14,896 nt of DNA from Chlamydiota bacterium (lineage in GTDB: Bacteria; Chlamydiota; Chlamydiia; Chlamydiales; VGMA01), in assembly GCA_016866575.1 (NCBI GenBank), contig VGMA01000024.1, positions 1 through 14,896 of the forward strand, in the 5' to 3' direction. The notes below the pieces were generated by a model. The model was not told the origin of the DNA. It searched no databases and worked only from the letters and a program-made list of their open reading frames with translations. How positions within the stretch are numbered: position 1 is the stretch's first letter; each line of letters opens with the position of its first letter. This document shows positions 1-7,031 of the stretch, one piece after another. The position numbers and the translations under genes were made by a program.

Positions 1-1410
1 CCTATAAAAGAGCTCAAGTCTTTGCGAGTGGGCGTTGTTTTTTCTGGAGGACCCGCTGCAGGAGGGCATAACTGTCTTTGGGGTCTATACGAAGGGATAA
101 AAAAATATCACAAAGAAAGCTCTTTAGTCGGTTTTTTAAGCGGACCATCGGGCATCATAGAAGGTAAATATAAAGAGCTTGATGATCAAATTTTGCAAGA
201 CTACTACAATGAAGGGGGCTTTGATTGTTTAGGCTCCGGTCGAACAAAAATTGAAACAAAAGAGCAGTTTGAAAAAGCCAAACAGACGATCAAACAACTT
301 GCGCTTGACGCCTTAGTTGTGATCGGTGGCGATGATACAAATACTAATGCAGCATTGCTTGCCGAATATCTTGAAGCTGAAAATGAAAAAGTAGCTGTGA
401 TTGGTATTCCAAAAACTATTGACGGCGACATGCGAGGCGAGATGATTGAAGCCTCTTTTGGGTTTGATTCAGCAGCCGCTGTGTATGCAGAGCTTCTTGG
501 AAATATTGCAAGAGATGCGATTTCATCTCGAAAGTATTATCACTTTGTAAAAATCATGGGTAGAACTGCAAGCCACCTTGCATTAGAGTGTGCTCTAGCT
601 GTACAACCCAATCTCACTTTCATCGGAGAAGAGGTTCAAGATTTACAGCTCTCAATCAAAGATATCACCGATGAAATTGTAAATCTTGTTGAAGCGAGGG
701 CTAAAAAAGGAATCTATCACGGAGTGATTGTATTCCCTGAAGGATTGATCGAATTTATTCCAGAGATGAAGAGCTTGATTAAAGAGCTCAATGCTCTTTT
801 GGCAAAAATGGATCAAAATCAAGCAATAGAACATCTTTCGGCAAAAGCTAAAGATTTGTTCTTAAGATTGCCCCAAAAAATTCAGCAACAACTTCTTATA
901 GATCGAGATTCGCATGGAAACGTGCAGGTATCTTTGATTGAAACAGAAAAATTGTTTTTGGAGCTTTCGCAAGAAGAGCTAGGAAAACGGGGCAGTAAAT
1001 TTTCTCCTCTTAGCCACTTTTTTGGCTATGAAGGAAGATGCTGCTTACCCACAAACTTCGATGCAACTTATTGCTTCAATCTAGGTTTAGCAGCAGCACA
1101 TATTGCAATGAAAGGTGTTACAGGCTATATAGTTGCGATAGCAAATTTAACCAAAGATCCTCAAGATTGGATTGTTAAAGCTCTCCCTTTAGCCCGCCTT
1201 ATCCATTTTGAAATGAGAAAGGGTGTCATGAAGACTGTGATCGAAAAAAAACTAGTTGATGTTAAAGGTCTTGTTTTTAAGCAGTTTATGAAAAATAGAG
1301 AGGAGTGCAAACTCCAGGATTGCTACATCAATCCAGGTCCTATTCAATTTTTTGGACCAGCTGCAAATAAAATTTCTTCTACTTTAATTATAGAGAATCA
1401 AAAGCAATAA
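1..1410 (+). CDS. PPi-dependent 6-phosphofructokinase, 5'-truncated by window edge
   Basis: Predicted to catalyse reversible phosphorylation of fructose-6-phosphate with pyrophosphate as donor, in cytoplasmic glycolysis/gluconeogenesis. The frame is open from base 1 (P-I-K-E-L-K-S before the first possible TTG at 22), so the true start lies upstream and the TTG is probably internal. 470 codons are visible; plant/chlamydial-type enzymes are about 550, so roughly 80 residues are missing. Counting from the TTG, the phosphate-binding GGDDTNTNA is at 102-110, where the second Asp in place of Gly marks the PPi-using class. The catalytic PKTIDGD is at 130-136 and the MGR substrate motif at 179-181. 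A YEGRC-type segment and a C-terminal GPIQFFGPAAN also fit the family. The first glycine loop reads GGPAAGGHN rather than the usual GGQAPGGHN. The class is firm; PPi versus ATP use is inferred from the motifs. Confidence 0.93.
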   Translation, partial: PIKELKSLRVGVVFSGGPAAGGHNCLWGLYEGIKKYHKESSLVGFLSGPSGIIEGKYKELDDQILQDYYNEGGFDCLGSGRTKIETKEQFEKAKQTIKQLALDALVVIGGDDTNTNAALLAEYLEAENEKVAVIGIPKTIDGDMRGEMIEASFGFDSAAAVYAELLGNIARDAISSRKYYHFVKIMGRTASHLALECALAVQPNLTFIGEEVQDLQLSIKDITDEIVNLVEARAKKGIYHGVIVFPEGLIEFIPEMKSLIKELNALLAKMDQNQAIEHLSAKAKDLFLRLPQKIQQQLLIDRDSHGNVQVSLIETEKLFLELSQEELGKRGSKFSPLSHFFGYEGRCCLPTNFDATYCFNLGLAAAHIAMKGVTGYIVAIANLTKDPQDWIVKALPLARLIHFEMRKGVMKTVIEKKLVDVKGLVFKQFMKNREECKLQDCYINPGPIQFFGPAANKISSTLIIENQKQ

Positions 1411-1468
1411 GATAATTTGCTTTAATTAAGTCTTTCCAAAAAAATAGTATTTTTTGCTATATAGACTT

Positions 1469-2446
1469 ATGAGCAAAGTTTATAAAAATCCCCATATTCA
1501 CAATATTCGTAGACGTCTCTTTGATGTTGCCCATTTATTTTTAGGCAATTACACAGATGATCCTATTCCTGAGCATCCTCCAAAAGATTTTATTTATCCA
1601 AAGCCTGATTACATATTTAATGAAAACGAGCCGCTTGCTCAGTGGATCAATCATTGCACTTTTTTGCTGCAAATTGAAGGTATTCATATTCTAACTGATC
1701 CGATTTGGAGCGAGCGCTGTTCACCATTTAAGTACATAGGGCCTAAAAGAACCCATCCCCCAGCTCTAGATTTGAAAGAATTGCCTAAAATCGACATCGT
1801 GTTAATCAGCCATAACCATTACGATCATCTTGATAAAAAAACGGTAAAATTGCTTCATCGTTACCAGCCTGACATATTATGGATAGTTCCCAAGGGATTG
1901 AAAACGTGGTTTAAAAGAAGAGGTGTACACAATGTCAAAGAGTTGAGCTGGTGGGAAGAGTTTGTTATCGATCATGGCATAGATAAAGTGCATTTAACGA
2001 TCACAGGTGTTCCAAGTCAACATAATTCTGGAAGAACTCTATTTGACACCAATCGATCTCTTTGGTTAGGATACGTTGTACGTTTTACATCGAGCTCTAA
2101 AGGGAAAAGCAAGCACTGCTACTTTGTTGGTGACACAGCCTATAATCCTTATGACTTTAAAAAAATAGGAAAAGTGTTTCCAAGTATCGATCTTTGTTTA
2201 TGCCCAATAGGGACTTATGCTCCTGGCCCTTTTATGCGTACAGTGCATTCTAGTCCTGAAGATGCTGTGGCAATCCATCAAGATGTAAACGCTAAATTTA
2301 GTTTAGCCATGCATTGGAGAACTTTTCAGCTAGCTTTTGAACCGCTAAGTCGTCCTCCGTATGATTTATACTTGGCTATGAAACAAAAGGGATTAAATCC
2401 TGAAAAATTTATCCCCCTTAATCCAGGAGAGAGGGTTAATTGGTAA
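1469..2446 (+). CDS. NAPE-PLD-like metallo-beta-lactamase-fold hydrolase
   Basis: A 325-residue metal-dependent hydrolase, closest in pattern to the N-acyl-phosphatidylethanolamine phospholipase D family. Known members are di-zinc enzymes that cleave phosphodiester bonds in phospholipids. The zinc motif HNHYDH lies at residues 115-120, with further likely ligands His185 (SQHNSGR), Asp222 (GDTAYNPYDF) and His282 (MHWRTF, followed by EPLSRPP). That last segment is typical of the NAPE-PLD branch rather than of RNase Z or glyoxalase II. The early LLQIEGIHILTDPIW segment fits the fold's first strands. No signal peptide or membrane segment is evident. The frame extends back to a TTG at 1454, but ATG 1469 is preferred; no Shine-Dalgarno is visible for either. 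It is followed by an overlapping methyltransferase gene. The fold is firm; lipid substrate is inference, and a UlaG-like hydrolase is the main alternative. Confidence 0.85.
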   Translation: MSKVYKNPHIHNIRRRLFDVAHLFLGNYTDDPIPEHPPKDFIYPKPDYIFNENEPLAQWINHCTFLLQIEGIHILTDPIWSERCSPFKYIGPKRTHPPALDLKELPKIDIVLISHNHYDHLDKKTVKLLHRYQPDILWIVPKGLKTWFKRRGVHNVKELSWWEEFVIDHGIDKVHLTITGVPSQHNSGRTLFDTNRSLWLGYVVRFTSSSKGKSKHCYFVGDTAYNPYDFKKIGKVFPSIDLCLCPIGTYAPGPFMRTVHSSPEDAVAIHQDVNAKFSLAMHWRTFQLAFEPLSRPPYDLYLAMKQKGLNPEKFIPLNPGERVNW

Positions 2447-2997
2447 ATTGGGTAGAGCTTTCCCTTAAAAAAGCCTATTTTTTTAAAAATCCCTACCGAA
2501 TGGTTAGGCGGTTTTTAGAAAAAAGGGGGGATAAGGAAGTCTATTTGTATGGCGAAACGCCTCTGCCTCTTATCGATAAAATCTTACAAGATTTTTCCGT
2601 TCCTAAAAATGCTACGTTCTTTGATTTTGGCTCAGGAAGAGGGCATATTCCTCTTTATCTTGCATCTAAGTATAAGATGCGAGCTTATGGAGTAGAAGAG
2701 GTTGCTGAATTTGTAGTGATCGCGAATCAAATTGCTGTAAAACATCATCTTTCAGCGAGATTTTTTTGCCAAGATTACCTAGATTGGAAAATTGAGCCCA
2801 ATTATGTCTATCTCTATGGCACTTGTCTAGAAGATGATATTATAGAAAAATTGGTAAAAACTTCTTGGAAAAAAACTAAGTGGATAACAGTCAGTTTCCC
2901 TTTTTCTGATTATTCAGACCGCTTTGAAGTGGAAAAAAAACTAGTTGGGGTTTATCCTTGGGGAGAAACTGACATCTTTTTAAATAGGATGAAATAA
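2440..2997 (+). CDS. small class I SAM-dependent methyltransferase
   Basis: A 185-residue predicted methyltransferase with a Rossmann-type SAM-binding fold. Motif I, FDFGSGRGHIPLYLA, is at residues 61-75. An acidic residue after strand 2 (GVEEV, about 84-88) would bind the SAM ribose, and a motif-IV-like YLYGTCLEDD is at 124-133. The small size and DFGSGRG loop recall small protein-lysine methyltransferases, but the substrate cannot be told. The start is TTG at 2440, overlapping the last codons and stop of the upstream gene, with AGGAG at 2424-2428 as a plausible Shine-Dalgarno. The next in-frame ATG is at 2500 and would remove 20 residues but leave the fold intact. Overlap implies translational coupling with the hydrolase gene upstream; elbB begins 3 bases after its stop. 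Confidence 0.8.
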   Translation: MVNWVELSLKKAYFFKNPYRMVRRFLEKRGDKEVYLYGETPLPLIDKILQDFSVPKNATFFDFGSGRGHIPLYLASKYKMRAYGVEEVAEFVVIANQIAVKHHLSARFFCQDYLDWKIEPNYVYLYGTCLEDDIIEKLVKTSWKKTKWITVSFPFSDYSDRFEVEKKLVGVYPWGETDIFLNRMK

Positions 2998-3000
2998 AAA

Positions 3001-3633
3001 ATGAAGGCAGCTGTAATTTTATCAGGGTGCGGCGTTTTTGACGGCTCTGAGATTCAAGAAGCGGTTTTAATGCTGCTTGCTTTGGCAGAAAATGGCCATA
3101 GCTATCAGTGCTATGCTCCAAATATAGAGATGCAGGCCGTTTCCCATATTTCAAAAAAAGGTATGGGCCAAAGAAATGTTTTAGAAGAGTCAGCTAGAAT
3201 TGCTAGAGGACAAATTCACGATCTTCATACACTCCATCCTACTAAATATGACATGCTTGTGCTGCCGGGAGGTATGGGAGTCGGCAAGAATTTGAGTACC
3301 TTTGTCGATAGAGGGGTAGATTTTCAGATGCTGCCCGAGCTAAAAAAAGTTGTTAATACTTTTTTTGATGAAAACAAGCCTATTATTGCAATCTGTATGG
3401 CCCCTGTCATTTTGGCAAAAGCTTTGCAAGGCAAGGGAAGTTTTAAAATGACCCTTGGAAAGCAGCCAGAAAACATGAAAGTGCTAAAAGAAATGGGTAT
3501 GGTACCTGTTGCTGCAGAAGCTGATCAAATGGTCCAAGATGGCAATTTATACACTGCGGCTGGTTATTATGAAGCGCATTCAATAGAAAAGATTTACCAC
3601 TCCTTACAAAAGATTTTTCATGCCATCGGTTAG
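3001..3633 (+). CDS. elbB: ElbB-type DJ-1/PfpI superfamily protein (isoprenoid-linked glyoxalase family)
   Basis: A 210-residue cytoplasmic protein of the DJ-1/PfpI (class I glutamine amidotransferase-like) superfamily, ElbB branch. E. coli ElbB raises lycopene yield when overexpressed and has been described as a glyoxalase; its physiological role is unsettled. The family signature is clear: LSGCGVFDGSEIQEA at residues 7-21, RNVLEESARIARG at 58-70, the VLPGGMGVGKNLS strand-loop at 87-99, and the nucleophile elbow at ICMAP with Cys132. Length is close to the usual ~217. AGGAT at 2986-2990 gives a Shine-Dalgarno 10 bases before the ATG. It sits 3 bases after the methyltransferase gene, and its last 14 bases overlap the start of ispG, which fits an isoprenoid link. 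Confidence 0.92.
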   Translation: MKAAVILSGCGVFDGSEIQEAVLMLLALAENGHSYQCYAPNIEMQAVSHISKKGMGQRNVLEESARIARGQIHDLHTLHPTKYDMLVLPGGMGVGKNLSTFVDRGVDFQMLPELKKVVNTFFDENKPIIAICMAPVILAKALQGKGSFKMTLGKQPENMKVLKEMGMVPVAAEADQMVQDGNLYTAAGYYEAHSIEKIYHSLQKIFHAIG

Positions 3634-5098
3634 TGTAGGGAATGTCAAACTCGGCCGCGGCGAGTCTATCAAGATCCAGTCGATGACTACATCGAACACA
3701 AGAGATGTTGAAGCAACTGTTAATCAAATCATCCGTTTAGCAGATGCGGGATGTGATATTGCCAGGGTTACAGTTCAAGGAAAAAAAGAGGCTGAAGCAT
3801 GTGAAGAGATAAAAAACCTACTCGTGCAAAAAGGGTATAACATACCAATTGTGGCAGATATCCATTTCTATCCTCCAGCCGCTTTAATGGTCGCTGATTT
3901 TGTAGATAAAATCCGTATCAATCCCGGTAATTACATCGATCGCAGGGCTACTTTTAAATCGATTGACTATGATGATGCTACCTATCTTAGAGAACTTAAA
4001 AAGATTGAAGAAGGATTTTTGCCGCTAGTCGAAAAATGCAAAAAGCGTGGAATAGCCATGCGAATTGGCACAAATCATGGATCCTTGTCAGATAGAATTA
4101 TGAGCCGTTACGGCGACACACCTTTTGGTATGGTCGAATCTGCGCTTGAATTTGCTAGAGTTTGCGAAAAGTATGATTATCATAATCTTGTATTTTCTAT
4201 GAAATCTAGCAATCCTATTGTGATGATCGAAGCCTACAGACTTTTAGCTTCAAAAATCGGTGATAAATATCCTCTACATCTTGGAGTGACAGAAGCAGGA
4301 GAAGGAGAAGATGGCAGAGTAAAATCCTCTATTGGGATAGGGACTCTACTTTTAGAGGGCCTAGGTGATACGATTCGCTTTTCCTTGACGGAAGATCCTT
4401 GGTTTGAAATCGACCCTTGTAGAAGGCTTGTAGAGTTTGTAAATCGAACTAAAAGAAGACCAAGAGGTGAAAGAATTTCTAGAAATGTCCGATTTCCTAA
4501 AGGTGTTTCTGACGGTATTGTGATATTTGATCAAAAGGATCTTCATCCTGATATGGTAGTTTTTTCAGATTTAGATCATGCGATAGAGCTTTTACCTGAA
4601 ATAGACGCACCTGTCATTTTAAGAAAGCACTACGATGTAAGTCCTGAAGATCTTGTGATTCATGCATCCTGCGAATTAGGTTCTATATTAGCAGATGGAC
4701 TTGCAGAGGGAATCTGGATAGAAGGCGATTATGATCAAAAACTTCTTCATGATTTATCACACAGCATCATGCAAGCTGTAAGAAAAAAAAGTATCAAAAC
4801 AGAATTTATTGCATGTCCAGGATGTGGCAGAACCTTGTTCAATCTGCAAGAAGTGACTAAGCGGATCAAATCTAAAACTGGCCATTTACCTAATGTAAAA
4901 ATTGCTATTATGGGATGCATTGTCAACGGGCCGGGAGAAATGGCAGATGCTAATTTTGGATATGTCGGCTCGCAGTCAGGAAAAATCGATTTGTATGTGG
5001 GAAAACAGTGCGTTGAGCGAAATATTGATGAAAAAGATGCTGATGAAAAACTCATAGATCTCATCAAAGCACAAGGTATGTGGTCTGATCCAAGCTAA
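3620..5098 (+). CDS. ispG: 4-hydroxy-3-methylbut-2-enyl diphosphate synthase, three-domain type
   Basis: IspG (GcpE) converts 2-C-methyl-D-erythritol-2,4-cyclodiphosphate to HMBPP, the penultimate step of the cytoplasmic MEP isoprenoid pathway, using a 4Fe-4S cluster. The N-terminal TIM barrel carries QSMTTSNTRD (20-29), RVTVQG (49-54), MRIGTNHGSLSDRI (147-160) and VFSMKSSNP (191-199). The C-terminal reductase-like domain has the cluster ligands Cys399, Cys402 and Cys433, with Glu440 in NGPGE. Roughly residues 285-390 between them form an extra domain (A*), known from plants and chlamydiae; at 492 residues the protein is longer than E. coli's 372 but, from memory, shorter than the ~600 of Chlamydia. 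ATG 3620 is the first possible start after an in-frame stop at 3584. It has no clear Shine-Dalgarno and overlaps elbB by 14 bases, suggesting coupled translation. Confidence 0.96.
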   Translation: MPSVSVGNVKLGRGESIKIQSMTTSNTRDVEATVNQIIRLADAGCDIARVTVQGKKEAEACEEIKNLLVQKGYNIPIVADIHFYPPAALMVADFVDKIRINPGNYIDRRATFKSIDYDDATYLRELKKIEEGFLPLVEKCKKRGIAMRIGTNHGSLSDRIMSRYGDTPFGMVESALEFARVCEKYDYHNLVFSMKSSNPIVMIEAYRLLASKIGDKYPLHLGVTEAGEGEDGRVKSSIGIGTLLLEGLGDTIRFSLTEDPWFEIDPCRRLVEFVNRTKRRPRGERISRNVRFPKGVSDGIVIFDQKDLHPDMVVFSDLDHAIELLPEIDAPVILRKHYDVSPEDLVIHASCELGSILADGLAEGIWIEGDYDQKLLHDLSHSIMQAVRKKSIKTEFIACPGCGRTLFNLQEVTKRIKSKTGHLPNVKIAIMGCIVNGPGEMADANFGYVGSQSGKIDLYVGKQCVERNIDEKDADEKLIDLIKAQGMWSDPS

Positions 5099-5108
5099 AC
5101 TTTGATAT

Positions 5109-7001
5109 TCAAACGCTTTTTTCAAGGCCAAATACAGAGTGATAAAACTTGTTTTCTGCTTTCAGCGATTCCATAATAGCCTCTTTTGAACGAAACCCAT
5201 GCTGTTCGTGTGGAAATAATATATATGTAGTAGGAATGTGATTTTTTTTAAGAGCGTGATGGATGGCTTCTGATTGAGAAGGGGGGACAATTTTATCTTC
5301 TTTACCTTGTAAAATCAGTAAAGGAACCTTGATATTGTTTACATAGTGGATGGGAGAAAATTCTTTCCATTTCTCTTTAGCGATAAGTTTATCTAGATAG
5401 TGAGCCTCAAATTTATGGGTCTCTTTAGCTAAAGCTTCAATATCACTTACCCCATAGTAGCTAACACCAGCTTTAAAGAAATTTCTAAAAGCAAGCGCAG
5501 CAAGAACTGTATAACCACCCGCGCTTCCACCAATAACTGCAATATTTTCACGGCTTACTAGATCGTTATTTATTAAATACATAGCCGCATAGATTGCATC
5601 ATCTACGCAAGCTACTCCCCATTTGGTGAAAAGCATTTCTCTATAAGCTTTGCCATAGCCACTACTACCTCTATAATTGACTTCGACAACACCATAACCT
5701 CTAGAGGTAAAGTATTGATGCGTTAAGTCTAAAACGGCTTTTTTATGAGATGTAGGGCCTCCGTGGCATCTTACTAGTAAAGGAGGTTTGCTATCTTTTT
5801 CTTTTGCCTGAAAATGAGGATTGCAAGGTGGGTAATAAATGCCATAGGCCTTGGCTCCATCGGTTGTATCATACTTTATTGGTATAGGTATGGAGTAGTA
5901 GGTATCATCGATATTAGGCTTGTTTTTAGAAAAAATCACTGTGTCGGTAGATTTAACAAGATCGATATAGATAATAGATGAGATTGACGTTGGCGATGCA
6001 GCGATAAACACAACACCGTCTTTATAAGCTCTTAGAGATGAAATCGAGGTAAATGGGGTGTCGATAATTGAGCATAACCCACTTTGTACATCAATCAAAG
6101 CAAGTCGATCAATCCCTTCTTCAGTGTAGATGCAAGCAAGCGTTGTTTTGCCTTGATAGTTAATAAAATCTGCTCTTTTTACCCCTAAAACCCAAAGAGG
6201 CTCGCTAACATCGGCGCTAAAACGAGAAACAATACGAGATTGATTATTATCACAGAGATAAAAATTCCAATAACCTGTTTCATCACAGGCATAATAGAGG
6301 ATATTATCAGGTGAAAAAAGAGGCGTTAAAACGGATATACCAGGATTGCTAGCTATTTTTTGGATATCTTCTAATGATCCGTCAGCTCTGATTTGGCCAA
6401 TGAATAGATTTGTACTATCCCACGGCATATCAGGATGGTTCCATGAGATCCATGCGAGTTGCTTGCCATCTGGACTAATGGCTACTTCTCCATAAAAATC
6501 ATCATCGCATGCCAAAATCTTCACACTTTTTGCTTTGATGTCTATACATACAAGGCAGTTTTTTACATCGCTTGCATCAGTGTGATCTTCCATCACACAG
6601 AACAGATATTTTCCACATTTGGAAACAACAAAAGAGGCAAACCGTCGATTTTTTTCCTCAATAATAGGATAAGTAGAGCCATCCGAATCCATTTTATAAA
6701 GAAATTGATCAGAAAAATGGACGAAATAGAGGCTTTCTTTATCTATTACGTAGCTTAGACCCCCATATTCATGCACTTTTGATCGAATATTGTAATCTTT
6801 AGGACTAAAATCTTCTTTTTTATCATCTTTGTAAGAGACTAAAGAAAAACGCCCTTTTTCTTCAGGACGCCCTTCAATCCAATAGATGGTGTTATTTATA
6901 ACCGAGATATCAGAAAGGCGTAATGAACCTTCCGCTACAATTTCTTCATTAATAGGGGATTGCCAAGATCCGTAAGGGGCATATTTGATATTGTGATGCA
7001 T
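5109..7001 (-). CDS. S9 family peptidase (prolyl oligopeptidase / acylaminoacyl-peptidase type)
   Basis: A 630-residue serine peptidase predicted to cleave short peptides in the cytoplasm; no signal peptide or lipobox is present. The first ~360 residues look like a beta-propeller, with blade-like stretches such as FYGEVAISPDGKQLAWISW (169-187) and TPLFSPDNILYY. The rest is an alpha/beta-hydrolase domain. It holds the HGGP oxyanion-region motif (413-416), NYRGSSGYG (442-450), the nucleophile Ser493 in GGSAGGY, Asp569 in QGKEDKIVPP and His601 in HEQHGF, so the triad is complete. Its stop faces that of ispG with 10 bases between them. It is the last gene of the minus-strand group, 30 bases after the 735-residue orphan gene. 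Two oligopeptide-binding proteins upstream support a role in digesting imported peptides (inference). Confidence 0.93.
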   Translation of the reverse strand: MHHNIKYAPYGSWQSPINEEIVAEGSLRLSDISVINNTIYWIEGRPEEKGRFSLVSYKDDKKEDFSPKDYNIRSKVHEYGGLSYVIDKESLYFVHFSDQFLYKMDSDGSTYPIIEEKNRRFASFVVSKCGKYLFCVMEDHTDASDVKNCLVCIDIKAKSVKILACDDDFYGEVAISPDGKQLAWISWNHPDMPWDSTNLFIGQIRADGSLEDIQKIASNPGISVLTPLFSPDNILYYACDETGYWNFYLCDNNQSRIVSRFSADVSEPLWVLGVKRADFINYQGKTTLACIYTEEGIDRLALIDVQSGLCSIIDTPFTSISSLRAYKDGVVFIAASPTSISSIIYIDLVKSTDTVIFSKNKPNIDDTYYSIPIPIKYDTTDGAKAYGIYYPPCNPHFQAKEKDSKPPLLVRCHGGPTSHKKAVLDLTHQYFTSRGYGVVEVNYRGSSGYGKAYREMLFTKWGVACVDDAIYAAMYLINNDLVSRENIAVIGGSAGGYTVLAALAFRNFFKAGVSYYGVSDIEALAKETHKFEAHYLDKLIAKEKWKEFSPIHYVNNIKVPLLILQGKEDKIVPPSQSEAIHHALKKNHIPTTYILFPHEQHGFRSKEAIMESLKAENKFYHSVFGLEKSV

Positions 7002-7031
7002 AATAGTAACTATAGCAAATAAAAAAGTTGC

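Noticed and set aside
22..24. TTG as the start of the phosphofructokinase gene
   Set aside because: The frame is open back to base 1 and the family has about 80 more N-terminal residues, so the TTG is most likely an internal codon of a gene cut by the window edge.
1401..1423. AAAGCAA-N9-TTGCTTT inverted repeat at the end of the phosphofructokinase gene
   Set aside because: The 7-bp AT-rich arms are not followed by a T-run; it is compatible with chance and not a convincing terminator.
1439..1455. AAAAAAT-AGT-ATTTTTT palindrome before the NAPE-PLD-like gene
   Set aside because: Pure A/T arms are common in this AT-rich DNA; no clear -35/-10 pair surrounds it.
5099..5126. Possible terminator between the convergent ispG and peptidase genes (TTTGA-TAT-TCAAA then CGCTTTTTT)
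   Set aside because: The stem is only 5 bp and mostly A/T with a 3-base loop; it overlaps the peptidase stop codon and is too weak to call.
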